Shown: piece by piece, positions 1 to 7,270 of the stretch
How positions within the stretch are numbered: the first letter of the stretch is position 1
Layout of the letters: every line of letters starts with the position of its first letter
Source of the DNA: HGM04593 sp045630965
GTDB lineage: Bacteria > Bacteroidota > Bacteroidia > Bacteroidales > Bacteroidaceae
Assembly (NCBI GenBank): GCA_045630965.1
Contig: JAZQTU010000022.1
Coordinates: 1 to 27,952, forward strand
Reading direction: 5' to 3'
Length of the DNA stretch: 27,952 nucleotides
The notes under the pieces: generated by a model
The model's database searches: none
What the model was told of the DNA's origin: nothing
What the model saw: the letters and a program-made list of their open reading frames with translations, nothing else
Position numbers and translations under genes: made by a program

Positions 1-457
1 TGCTATCGTTGCTCGTTCAGGTATCACCGGCGAGAAGATGGAGCTTGACGGTTACAAGACTCTTGAGGGTGAGAACGTATATACATACAACCACCAGAAG
101 AAGAACATGCTCTGTACAATGGTTGCATTGTCACAGGCTAACGCTGAGGCTGGTCACGAGATTGCAATGCAGATTGCTGCTTCTGCACCTCTTGCTCTTA
201 CAAACGAGGATCTCGATCCTGCTTTGATTGCTAAAGAGCGTGTAGTTGCTGAGGAAAAGGCTCGTGAAGAGGGTAAGCCTGAGAATATGATCGCTCGCAT
301 TGCTGACGGTCGTATCCAGAAGTACTACAAGGAGGTTTGTCTTCTCCAGCAGGGCTACTGCCAGAACGAGAAGATTTCTGTTGCTGAATTCTTGAAGAGC
401 TTCGATAAGGAGCTTACAGCTACAGGCTTCCAGCGTTTCACACTCCGTGCTGAGTAA
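1..457 (+). CDS. tsf: Elongation factor Ts, C-terminal part (5' truncated by window edge)
   Basis: EF-Ts is the cytosolic guanine-nucleotide exchange factor that regenerates EF-Tu-GTP during translation elongation. The open frame runs in from the left edge (frame begins at base 2) and shows about 151 residues, roughly the second half of a Bacteroidales EF-Ts. Visible family features are the dimerisation-domain stretch with ALTNEDLDPALIAKER, the segment around RIQKYYKEVCLLQQGY, which resembles the conserved C-terminal EF-Ts helix (Kfy.EvcLleQ), and the end FDKELTATGFQRFTLRAE. Codon use is strongly biased (CGT, GCT, AAG), as in groEL at the other end of the window, which fits high expression. 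The usual upstream partner rpsB would lie outside the window. A strong hairpin with a T-tract follows 20 bases after the stop, so this is the end of its transcription unit. Confidence 0.95.
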   Translation, partial: AIVARSGITGEKMELDGYKTLEGENVYTYNHQKKNMLCTMVALSQANAEAGHEIAMQIAASAPLALTNEDLDPALIAKERVVAEEKAREEGKPENMIARIADGRIQKYYKEVCLLQQGYCQNEKISVAEFLKSFDKELTATGFQRFTLRAE

Positions 458-477
458 TTGAAACTTATATAAAAAGG

Positions 478-513
478 CAAGCGGTTCACTTGATGTGAGT
501 CGCTTGTTTTTTT
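478..513 (+). terminator. Rho-independent terminator of tsf
   Basis: CAAGCG-GTTCAC pairs with GTGAGT-CGCTTG around a TTGAT loop. The outer six base pairs are perfect and the inner stem is slightly imperfect. A run of seven T follows at 507-513. It lies 20 bases after the tsf stop. Confidence 0.85.
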
Positions 514-592
514 ATATGGGGAAGGCCTGAAAGGGCAAAAGGGCAGAAAGGGAACAAGTGAATGCTTATAAATATAAGCAATAATATACAAG

Positions 593-620
593 TTGCCCCA
601 AAATGTTATTTTTGGGGCAA
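593..620. repeat. Perfect 11-bp inverted repeat
   Basis: TTGCCCCAAAA (593-603) and TTTTGGGGCAA (610-620) are perfect complements around the six-base loop TGTTAT. No T-tract follows on either strand, so this is not a standard intrinsic terminator. It could be an RNA hairpin in a 3' region, a protein site, or a repeat remnant. Confidence 0.6.
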
Positions 621-740
621 ACTCCCAACAGCGCAGTCAAAGAATCTTTACTGCTGCAAACGGGATGTCTCCACTATAGTCGACATGACATCTTCACGTT
701 TTTTCGGAATATGAGTTAATTTATATTATTACCTGAATAT

Positions 741-777
741 ATACAGCCTCCACATTTTTTTGATGTGGAGGCTGTAT
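741..777 (-). terminator. Strong hairpin, probable terminator of the lipocalin-like gene
   Basis: A perfect 15-bp stem, ATACAGCCTCCACAT (741-755) with ATGTGGAGGCTGTAT (763-777), encloses a seven-base loop. It sits 21 bases beyond the stop of the minus-strand lipoprotein. The minus-strand flank is AT-rich but lacks a clean T-run, so termination is inferred from position and stem strength. Confidence 0.6.
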
Positions 778-798
778 CTTATTCAAGTATAGATTATA

Positions 799-1206
799 TT
801 AAATCTTCTTGTAGGTGCTGATTGTGTAGTCAACTCCATCCTCTGTTTCAATAGGGTCGTTTGTCCTTATTTTCAGCGTGTTGTTTGTGAGCATATAAAT
901 TTCCAGCTTTGCTCCTACGCCATAGATGCCAATGACAATGTCGTCACCTTCAACTGTGTAAGGCAATGGCAGGCTGTTGGGGGTATCGTTTGATGTGATT
1001 GTCACAGCGCTTGGGGTGAATGTGTATTTCTGCCATTCGCCATCGGTCGGCTTTATGGTCTCGGTTTCTCCGTTCTCATAATAGGTTGTTGTAGACTTAA
1101 GTTCCCAAATTCCTTCAAGGTTATTTGCACTCTTTTCAACTTCGCAGCTTGTAAATGTCATCAAGGCGCAGAATGCCGCGATAACTAATGATGTGATTTT
1201 TTTCAT
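799..1206 (-). CDS. Small lipocalin-like lipoprotein
   Basis: A 135-residue exported lipoprotein. The start MKKITSLVIAAFCALMTFTS is a signal peptide ending in a lipobox, with the acylated Cys at residue 21. The mature part opens with a segment containing LEGIWELKSTT, the kind of G-x-W motif that begins Bacteroidales lipocalin-like domains. Alternating beta-strand-like segments follow and end at YTISTYKKI. The acidic +2 residue (CEVEKS) would suit an outer membrane or surface lipoprotein, but this is inference. Ligand and role are unknown. It is monocistronic, divergent from the metalloprotease gene, with a good -7 box 48 bases upstream and a hairpin after the stop. Family assignment rests on pattern only. 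Confidence 0.8.
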   Translation of the reverse strand: MKKITSLVIAAFCALMTFTSCEVEKSANNLEGIWELKSTTTYYENGETETIKPTDGEWQKYTFTPSAVTITSNDTPNSLPLPYTVEGDDIVIGIYGVGAKLEIYMLTNNTLKIRTNDPIETEDGVDYTISTYKKI

Positions 1207-1253
1207 TTGTGTCTGTGTTTGATAAATGATTGATTTGTTAAAATGGAATTATG

Positions 1254-1261
1254 CAAATTTA
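1254..1261 (-). promoter_or_regulatory. Bacteroidetes -7 box for the lipocalin-like lipoprotein gene
   Basis: The minus strand reads TAAATTTG, an exact TAnnTTTG match, 47 bases before the ATG. The expected -33 TTTG is represented only by a TTTT about 20 bases upstream, so half of the promoter is weak. Confidence 0.55.
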
Positions 1262-1343
1262 GGCCTTTTTCCGTGTTAAAATGTATAATATTTGTAAAAT
1301 ATTGAATTTGCAATGTAAATATATGTTAATGCAACACTTGCTG

Positions 1344-1361
1344 TTTATAAGAACTTATAAA
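1344..1361. repeat. Perfect 18-bp palindrome in the divergent intergenic region
   Basis: TTTATAAG-AA-CTTATAAA is a complete dyad: two 8-base arms and a 2-base centre. It lies between the lipocalin-like gene and the metalloprotease gene, where an operator would be expected. No cognate regulator is adjacent. Confidence 0.5.
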
Positions 1362-1373
1362 GAAAAACTACCA

Positions 1374-1436
1374 AAAACAGCATTTGTTAAATAATGTATT
1401 CTATGCTGTTTTGTCCATTTTTTTTTCTTTTTTTTG
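1374..1436 (+). promoter_or_regulatory. Terminator-like hairpin and T-tract in the leader of the metalloprotease gene
   Basis: AAAACAGCAT (1374-1383) pairs perfectly with ATGCTGTTTT (1403-1412) across a 19-base loop. A very T-rich run occupies about 1417-1436, only about 20 bases before the ATG at 1458. No plus-strand gene precedes it, so it is either a leader attenuator of the protease gene or the end of a short unannotated transcript. Confidence 0.45.
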
Positions 1437-1457
1437 TAAAAATTAAATTTATATAAA

Positions 1458-3296
1458 ATGAAGAAAAAAGGATTTGCTGTTTTTGTTTTTATGTTGATAA
1501 TGGCCGCCTTTGCTACTGCACAGACACGCGGTGTTGCACAGAATGCCATTCCCGGTGACAACAAAGTGCGCTATTATCGTTTGGCATTGCCTGTTACGGT
1601 GTCGGCTTTCCAGCAGGACCTTGACAGTGACTATAACAAAGTGCTGAACTTCTGGCGTGAGTGTGAGGATTATGCCAACCGTATGTTCGTGCCGTTGGGT
1701 ATATGCTTTGATGTTGTCGAGGACAGTCGTCTTGTGATGTCGCAGCGCAATATGATTGACGAAAATATCTATAATATCTCTTATGGAACAGAACTTACCA
1801 ATGCTGCAATAGGCTCGGGAAGTTACGATGTTGGTATGTGGGTGCATCATCGTGGCAAGTTCGACGAGAATACCGGTCTTTCTATAGGCAACGGCGCATA
1901 TAACACCTCTACAAAGAGCAACGGATATGCAAAGACCGACAAATGGGTTGTCGCACACGAACTCGGACATATGTTCGGAGCCGATTATCATACACCGCAA
2001 GGCGAGGGAAGCCTTATGGATAACGAAGGTGAGTTTTTCTCTTATCCTTCGATACTTCTGATACGCGAAGAGGCTGTGGAACATGGTGCGGGCAGTGCAT
2101 CTGTCATCAAGCAGGTAGCGAATACTGCTCCTGTTTTTGATACCTCTGTCATGAAGGATACTTATAGAATACCGCAAGGTGCTTGTTTGGCAATTCCTGT
2201 TTCTGCCACAGATGACGATGCGGTTACATATTCCGCAATAGGGTGCAGCAGCGCAAATATAGGCGAACTCAATGGCGAAGACGGCTATGTGCCTCATTTC
2301 AAGTCATTGCTTCCGCAGGCTTCCAATGTAATTGATTATAGTCCAAAATACAGGGCCGACATATACGATTCCGAATTCTACTTTGAGGAATACGGAACAA
2401 ACGTTCCTGCCATGCAACCCGGTTTATACAGTATTGCACTCCTTGCAAACGACATGCCGGATGCAACGGCTTATGACTATCTGTTGGAAAATCCGTTCTA
2501 CAGCAACTATTCCGTTTGGAATGCTACGGTGCAGATTGTTGCCGGTACTCCGTTTGATGCCTCTATTGCTCCTGCGAAGAACAATTATTCGGCAGGGGAG
2601 TCCGTTATCGTCAATTGGGGTGTGAACAAAAATTATTTTACATCGAACAGTCGTCTGCGCATAACAATGTCGGCCGATTATGGCAAGACATTCCCTTATG
2701 TGCTTGCAGAGTCTGTTTCTGCAATGGACGGTAGCTATACTGTTGTGTTGCCCGATGTGAATGTAGGTAATGTTGATGTCGATTTCATCTCTGCAATACG
2801 TTCTGTGCGTGGCGGTATAATCCGCATTGAGGAAATAGGCGGAGTGGCATACACCCTTACCACTCTTTCTCCCGAGAGCGGTGGCGGTTTTACCGTCGGC
2901 GGTGGTGGCGCTTATGTTCCTGTGAGCTATATCGTAAGTGTTACGGCAGAGCCGGAGATTGGTGGTGCTGTATCAGTCAATGGTAGTGCGTCTGTTGTGG
3001 TGGCTAAGAATTCGTCGGTTACCTTGCTGGCTTCTCCTGAAGAAAATTACACTTTTGCAGGGTGGTACAGGAATGGTGTATGTGTAAGCACTGCTTGTGA
3101 ATATTCTGTTGTAGTTACCGAGAATGTGATATATAGTGCGCTGTTTGAAAAGAAATATGAGGCAGACGTTGAAACGGTAACAACTGATGAGCATATCTCC
3201 GAAAAGGTCATATATGACCTCTCGGGCAGGGAAATAGAAACTGTTTCAAGGAAAGGCATATATATAATGAATGGTAAGAAAAGCGTGGTATTCTGA
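1458..3296 (+). CDS. Secreted reprolysin-like zinc metalloprotease with T9SS-type C-terminal sorting domain
   Basis: This 612-residue protein has a Sec signal peptide (MKKKGFAVFVFMLIMAAFATA, cleavage before QTRG). A metzincin-like catalytic domain covers about residues 30-215. The zinc helix is H167-E-L-G-H171-M-F-G174-A-D-Y-H178, followed by a possible Met-turn, SLMD (M187). Two beta-rich domains follow, about 228-350 and 365-470, then a Gly-rich linker near 475-490 and an InlB-B-repeat-like module (GWYRNG, about 495-570). The tail has IYDLSGREIE and KGIYIMNGKKSVVF, the pattern of type IX sorting domains in this phylum. The expected role is extracellular proteolysis, exported by T9SS. The third zinc ligand is displaced by one residue from HExxHxxGxxH. 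The start ATG follows an AT-rich leader; no other in-frame candidate is plausible. Confidence 0.85.
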   Translation: MKKKGFAVFVFMLIMAAFATAQTRGVAQNAIPGDNKVRYYRLALPVTVSAFQQDLDSDYNKVLNFWRECEDYANRMFVPLGICFDVVEDSRLVMSQRNMIDENIYNISYGTELTNAAIGSGSYDVGMWVHHRGKFDENTGLSIGNGAYNTSTKSNGYAKTDKWVVAHELGHMFGADYHTPQGEGSLMDNEGEFFSYPSILLIREEAVEHGAGSASVIKQVANTAPVFDTSVMKDTYRIPQGACLAIPVSATDDDAVTYSAIGCSSANIGELNGEDGYVPHFKSLLPQASNVIDYSPKYRADIYDSEFYFEEYGTNVPAMQPGLYSIALLANDMPDATAYDYLLENPFYSNYSVWNATVQIVAGTPFDASIAPAKNNYSAGESVIVNWGVNKNYFTSNSRLRITMSADYGKTFPYVLAESVSAMDGSYTVVLPDVNVGNVDVDFISAIRSVRGGIIRIEEIGGVAYTLTTLSPESGGGFTVGGGGAYVPVSYIVSVTAEPEIGGAVSVNGSASVVVAKNSSVTLLASPEENYTFAGWYRNGVCVSTACEYSVVVTENVIYSALFEKKYEADVETVTTDEHISEKVIYDLSGREIETVSRKGIYIMNGKKSVVF

Positions 3297-3343
3297 TATT
3301 CATGGATTCTCTTATCGGGCTCTCTTAAAATGAAATACGGCAA

Positions 3344-4642
3344 ATGAGAAATTGGGTCAAAAGAACAAGAAGGACATTCAGTCTTCTTAATAAAAACAGA
3401 ATAACAGAGGATCATGTCTTTGTCTGGTCTTTTGTGAAATTCTTCATGACAAACGAGAAACTGAAACAGGCTGCAGCTGCGTTGACATATCATACGCTTT
3501 TTGCTCTTGTACCAATAATGGCTTTGTTTGTTGCCGTTGCAAATATCATGGGCTACGATGATGTCTTCAGGGAGCAGGTCGGGCTTTTTCTGGAAGGACA
3601 GGAGAGCATTGCAACGTATCTTCTTGATTTTGCCGACAGATATCTGATGAATGCCCGAATGAACTATTGGTTAGGAGCCGGTGTGGGTCTGTTGTTTCTT
3701 ATATATTCCCTTTTCTCGATATTCCAGACCGTTGATGAAGAGGTGAACTCTTTGTGGAATCTGAAGAGTCATGGCTTGAAAAAGCAGGTGCTTGTATTCC
3801 TGTTTGTTCTGCTCCTGCCTTTTGTGTCAATGATTCTTATTGCTTTGTGGCTGAGTATATCCTCTTATTTTGAGAAAGGAATTATATTCGAGGTAAATAT
3901 ATTTGTTGTTTCTGTGTCGGCTTATTCGGCTTTGTTGTTCGCTGCATATAAGTTCATTCCGAATACAAAAGTCGAGGTAAAATATGCTCTTTATTCGGCT
4001 ATAGTGTGTGGTGCATTGTTCGCGTTGTTGCAGTATTCAGTATCTTACGTGTTCTCCTTTTTTACAAGTTACCGTAATATATACGGCGACCTTGCTACTC
4101 TTGTGCTGTTTGTTCTGTGGATATATTTCTCATGGATGATATGTCTTGCCGGCTCGCGCTGGAACTATCTCTTGCAGGAGGCAAAAAGGCTTGACGTGCA
4201 TAATCGTTTCAAGAAGGTTAGTCTAAGGTACAAGAAATTCCTTTATCTTCTTGTGGTGGCTGATGTTGTGCTCCTTCAGAAAAACAGTGCCAACAGAACT
4301 GTTCCGATAAAGAAACTTGTTGAATCAATAAGTGGCAAATATGGTCTGCCTACGCATGTGGTAATGGAGATAAAGGAAGAGCTTGTCTTTAAGGAGGTGC
4401 TTATTGATGATGCCGGTGATAATGTTTATGTTGCCAAGGAGTATGTAAATTATAATATCGGGGAGCTTATAGGAAAACTCGACGATGCCGGAAAAAATGA
4501 GTATGCAATAGAAATGACGGCCAAAGTGCAGGACAGTGAGGATTTTTGGCTGTTGTGGAGAATGGTCAATGAAAATGAACATGAGAAACTTGACCGCTCC
4601 TTACTCGAATTTGCGGAAAAAGAGAATGTTGCCGAAGAATAA
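3344..4642 (+). CDS. YihY/BrkB family inner membrane protein
   Basis: A 432-residue membrane protein of the YihY/virulence factor BrkB family, whose transport substrate is unsettled. Family features visible are the N-terminal block LKQAAAALTYHTLFALVPIMAL (residues about 40-61), the FLIYSLFSIFQTVDEEVNSLW segment, and at least five more hydrophobic helices down to LFVLWIYFSWMICLAGSRWNYL near residue 275. From about residue 290 a soluble tail (RYKKFLYLLVVADVVL, then PIKKLVESISGKYGLP and VMEIKEELVFKEVLI) looks like the winged-helix C-terminal domain found in longer family members. It begins 47 bases after the metalloprotease stop with no obvious terminator between, so read-through is possible. 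Its last codons form one arm of the downstream terminator. Confidence 0.9.
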   Translation: MRNWVKRTRRTFSLLNKNRITEDHVFVWSFVKFFMTNEKLKQAAAALTYHTLFALVPIMALFVAVANIMGYDDVFREQVGLFLEGQESIATYLLDFADRYLMNARMNYWLGAGVGLLFLIYSLFSIFQTVDEEVNSLWNLKSHGLKKQVLVFLFVLLLPFVSMILIALWLSISSYFEKGIIFEVNIFVVSVSAYSALLFAAYKFIPNTKVEVKYALYSAIVCGALFALLQYSVSYVFSFFTSYRNIYGDLATLVLFVLWIYFSWMICLAGSRWNYLLQEAKRLDVHNRFKKVSLRYKKFLYLLVVADVVLLQKNSANRTVPIKKLVESISGKYGLPTHVVMEIKEELVFKEVLIDDAGDNVYVAKEYVNYNIGELIGKLDDAGKNEYAIEMTAKVQDSEDFWLLWRMVNENEHEKLDRSLLEFAEKENVAEE

Positions 4643-4659
4643 CGGCAACATTCTCTTTT
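4618..4659. terminator. Bidirectional terminator overlapping the brkB-like stop codon
   Basis: A perfect 17-bp stem: AAAAGAGAATGTTGCCG (4618-4634) with CGGCAACATTCTCTTTT (4643-4659). The eight-base loop holds the TAA stop (4640-4642) of the plus-strand gene. A-tract on one side and T-tract on the other allow termination of both this gene and convergent pepD, whose stop is at 4679. Confidence 0.85.
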
Positions 4660-4678
4660 CTTATTGATTCTGACTGAA

Positions 4679-6136
4679 TTAAAGCACGCCGTTTACGACG
4701 AGTGCCTTAACCAATGAGTAGAATTTCTCTACTGTAGGTATCTCTACACGCTCTGTAGGAGAGTGTGGTGACATGAGTGTAGGGCCGAACGAAACCATAT
4801 CCATCTTTGGATAGTTTGTCGAGATAATACCGCACTCAAGACCTGCGTGAATAACACGAACGTCAGGCTGCTTGCCGAACATGTCACTGTATGCCTTCTT
4901 TAATGCTGCGAGCAATGGGGAGTTTACATTAGGCTGCCAGCCGCTGTAGCCACCGCTCAATTCAACCTTCATTCCTGCCATTGCAAAGCAACTTGACAGC
5001 TGTAGTGCGAGGAACTCCTTCATTGTATCGCATGAACTGCGTGCAAGGATGTTTATCTCAGCCTTGCCGTCCTCTATGTGTACAATTGAAAGGTTGCTTG
5101 ATGTCTCTACTGTATCAGGAATTGTTGGAATGAAACGCAGAACTCCGTCGTGGCATGCAAGGATTGCATCAAGCAGGTTGTCCTGTATCTCTTCTGGAAC
5201 AACAGTCTCAGGCATGTCGCACTCTGTTACTGTGAGTGTAATGCCCTCCTCAATGGTTGCATATTCGCTGTTGTACAATGCTTCGTACTTTGCTGCAATT
5301 TCCTTTAGTTCGTCAATGCCTTCTTCGAGCAATGTGAGTACAACTTCGCAGCTTGCAGGAATTGCGTTGCGCATATTGCCGCCGTTCCAGCTTGAAAGTA
5401 CTACGCCACATTCGTCAATGGCTTCGCGTATGAAACGTGCCATAAGTTTGTTGGCGTTACCGCGTCCAGCGTTGATTTCAAGACCAGAGTGTCCGCCACG
5501 CAGTCCCTTCAACTGTACTTTGACAGCAACATCTGCATCGTCGCTCTCCTCTGCCATGAATTCCATTGAGGCAGAAATGTCAAGACCTCCGGCACAACCG
5601 ATATACATGACGCCTTCCTCTTCAGAATCGAGGTTGAGAAGTATTTCTCCTTCAAGTTCGCCACCTTTCAAACCGAATGCACCGTACATACCGGTCTCTT
5701 CGTCGGCTGTGATAAGTGCCTCAAGTGGACCATGCTGCAGGCTGTTATCCTCCATGATAGCCATGATTGCTGCAACGCCAAGACCGTTGTCAGCACCAAG
5801 TGTGGTGTCGTCTGCGTACAACCAATCACCCTTTACAACAGTAGTGATAGGATCGTTGATGAAGTCGTGTTTGCTGTCTGGAGTTTTCTGTGGCACCATG
5901 TCCATGTGTGCCTGAAGAATTATACCCTTACGGTTCTCCAAGCCTGGAGTTGCCGGTTTGCGCATAATGATGTTGCCGGCTTCGTCCTGCCATGTCTCAA
6001 CATTGATGCTCTTGCCAAAGTCAAGAAGGAACTTCTGTATTTTCTCTAGGTGGCCCGATGGGCGTGGTACCTGTGTAAGTGCCTCGAAGTGCTTCCAGAC
6101 TTCGCGTGGCTGTAAATCTTTGATTGTTAATGCCAT
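4679..6136 (-). CDS. pepD: Aminoacyl-histidine dipeptidase (M20 family, PepD)
   Basis: A 485-residue cytosolic zinc dipeptidase that cleaves Xaa-His dipeptides such as carnosine. It has full family length. M20 metal-site motifs are clear: QAHMDMV (H77, D79), GADNG (D116, bridging Asp), TADEETGM (catalytic E146 and metal ligand E147), NLDSEEEG (D170), and the C-terminal MSPHSPTERV (H458). A lid or dimerisation domain lies between about residues 190 and 385, with GGHSGLEI and GNANKL typical of M20C. It starts 5 bases after the stop of the upstream flippase-like gene, so the two are almost certainly cotranscribed. It shares the convergent terminator at 4618-4659 with the brkB-like gene. Start ATG at 6136 is well supported by the conserved N-terminus. 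Confidence 0.95.
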   Translation of the reverse strand: MALTIKDLQPREVWKHFEALTQVPRPSGHLEKIQKFLLDFGKSINVETWQDEAGNIIMRKPATPGLENRKGIILQAHMDMVPQKTPDSKHDFINDPITTVVKGDWLYADDTTLGADNGLGVAAIMAIMEDNSLQHGPLEALITADEETGMYGAFGLKGGELEGEILLNLDSEEEGVMYIGCAGGLDISASMEFMAEESDDADVAVKVQLKGLRGGHSGLEINAGRGNANKLMARFIREAIDECGVVLSSWNGGNMRNAIPASCEVVLTLLEEGIDELKEIAAKYEALYNSEYATIEEGITLTVTECDMPETVVPEEIQDNLLDAILACHDGVLRFIPTIPDTVETSSNLSIVHIEDGKAEINILARSSCDTMKEFLALQLSSCFAMAGMKVELSGGYSGWQPNVNSPLLAALKKAYSDMFGKQPDVRVIHAGLECGIISTNYPKMDMVSFGPTLMSPHSPTERVEIPTVEKFYSLVKALVVNGVL

Positions 6137-6141
6137 AATGA

Positions 6142-7116
6142 TTAAATTTTATTTGAATGTTTCTTAAGTTGTAACATTATAAGTGCATATATACCTAATA
6201 TCGCGACAATCAGTGTCTGCGTGCTGTGTACTATTAACGCAAAAATTGAGGCGTCTGTTTCGCTGACTCCGTAAAGCATCATGATACTTATGACTGCAAA
6301 ATGCCAGGGGCCGGCTCCATTTGGTGTTGGAACAACTACTGCGATACTACCTGCAACGAACAGTAACAGTCCTGCGAGGAATGACAGGTTGCTCGTGAAC
6401 GGGAAATAGAAGAAACAGAGGTAGAACTGCATAAAGTAACAGAACCATATTGCAAGTGTTTCCACCACAAACAGCCAGCCGTTCTTCATTTTTCGTAATG
6501 AGAGCAGTCCGTCCGAAAATCGGACGATGAAACTGCGGATTTTTTTCCATATTTTCATCTTGCGCATCAGAAGGTAGAGCATGACGGCTATTGCTGCGGC
6601 CGAAAGTACAATGATTATCCAACCGCCTATGTTTTTGCCTGGTGTTACAAATCCGGCTTCATTTATGAACTCCATGAATACATTCCATTGCAGTGCAACA
6701 GCAACAAGAGTCATCAGAACTACCACTAATGTGTCTATAAGTCGTTCTGTAACAAGAGTACCTAATGATTGTGCAAACGGTACCTTGTCGTATTGTTCAA
6801 GTATCACACAGCGTGAGACCTCGCCTACGCGTGGAATGACCAGATTGGCTGCGTATGCTATGAATATTGAATTGATGCTTGTTGACGACGAGGGGTGCAA
6901 GTTCAATGGGGCAAGCGCTAGTTTCCAACGCAATCCTCTGATCACATGGCTCAGGATGATGAATATTGTTGTCATTGTAAACCAGAACATGTCCATCTCC
7001 TTCAACGGTTGCCATATCTGCGAGAAATCAAAGTCTTTGTAGATTATATATAGTATAAAAACACCTAATAATAGTGGAAAAAGTGTTTTTAGAGCTTTGT
7101 TCGCAATCTTTTTCAT
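6142..7116 (-). CDS. Lysylphosphatidylglycerol-synthase-type transmembrane (UPF0104/flippase-like) protein
   Basis: A 324-residue polytopic inner membrane protein related to the transmembrane domain of MprF (PF03706 type), thought to flip or transfer lipid-linked groups; the substrate here is unknown. Features include an N-terminal helix LFPLLLGVFILYIIYKDFDF, the segment HVIRGLRWKLAL, the family block ANLVIPRVGEVSRCVIL, the TERLIDTLVVVL helix, and the late VVPTPNGAGPWHFAVISIMMLYGV loop and helix. I place the start at the ATG at 7116 (MKKIANKALK). An in-frame TTG at 7176 would add 20 residues, but it is a rarer start and the predicted N-terminus from 7116 looks normal. It precedes pepD by 5 bases and is divergent from rsmA. 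A TAnnTTTG box lies upstream. Confidence 0.85.
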   Translation of the reverse strand: MKKIANKALKTLFPLLLGVFILYIIYKDFDFSQIWQPLKEMDMFWFTMTTIFIILSHVIRGLRWKLALAPLNLHPSSSTSINSIFIAYAANLVIPRVGEVSRCVILEQYDKVPFAQSLGTLVTERLIDTLVVVLMTLVAVALQWNVFMEFINEAGFVTPGKNIGGWIIIVLSAAAIAVMLYLLMRKMKIWKKIRSFIVRFSDGLLSLRKMKNGWLFVVETLAIWFCYFMQFYLCFFYFPFTSNLSFLAGLLLFVAGSIAVVVPTPNGAGPWHFAVISIMMLYGVSETDASIFALIVHSTQTLIVAILGIYALIMLQLKKHSNKI

Positions 7117-7202
7117 AACTTTTACCGCATTTTTAATAGATTTATTTACCTTTGCAACATTGCGGAAATATGGCAAAGAGCAAAAAACAGTTGTTTGCCT
7201 AG

Positions 7203-7210
7203 CAAAGATA
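7203..7210 (-). promoter_or_regulatory. -7 box for the flippase-pepD operon
   Basis: The minus strand reads TATCTTTG, an exact TAnnTTTG match. It lies 87 bases before the chosen ATG and upstream of the alternative TTG. No clear -33 TTTG is seen in the AT-rich upstream sequence. Confidence 0.5.
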
Positions 7211-7270
7211 ACAATATATTTAATTAATAATTGTTATTTTATAATTTATTAATAAAAAGGCTTACCTACG

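Larger units (their letters stand above)
514..798. other. Gene-free stretch with several hairpins
   Basis: There is no credible coding region here. It holds a purine-rich run with three GGG-led units (about 532-554), an 8-bp palindrome TGCTTATAAATATAAGCA at 563-580, an 11-bp perfect inverted repeat at 593-620, a weaker GATGTC/GACATC pairing at 664-692, and the strong hairpin at 741-777. No TAnnTTTG box introduces a plus-strand transcript that I can see. It separates the end of tsf from the convergent end of the minus-strand lipoprotein gene. Confidence 0.6.

Noticed and set aside
1449..2297. Long minus-strand open frame across the metalloprotease
   Set aside because: The plus strand encodes a signal peptide, zinc motif and sorting domain, while the minus frame has Cys/His-rich random composition.
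5049..5915. Long open frame (288 codons) on the plus strand inside pepD
   Set aside because: It is antisense to a full-length PepD with all M20 metal ligands, is Ser-rich with no motif, and is explained by the codon bias of the opposite strand.
7117..7176. TTG start for the flippase-like gene
   Set aside because: An ATG 20 codons inside gives a normal membrane-protein N-terminus. The TTG extension is charged and not supported by family features.
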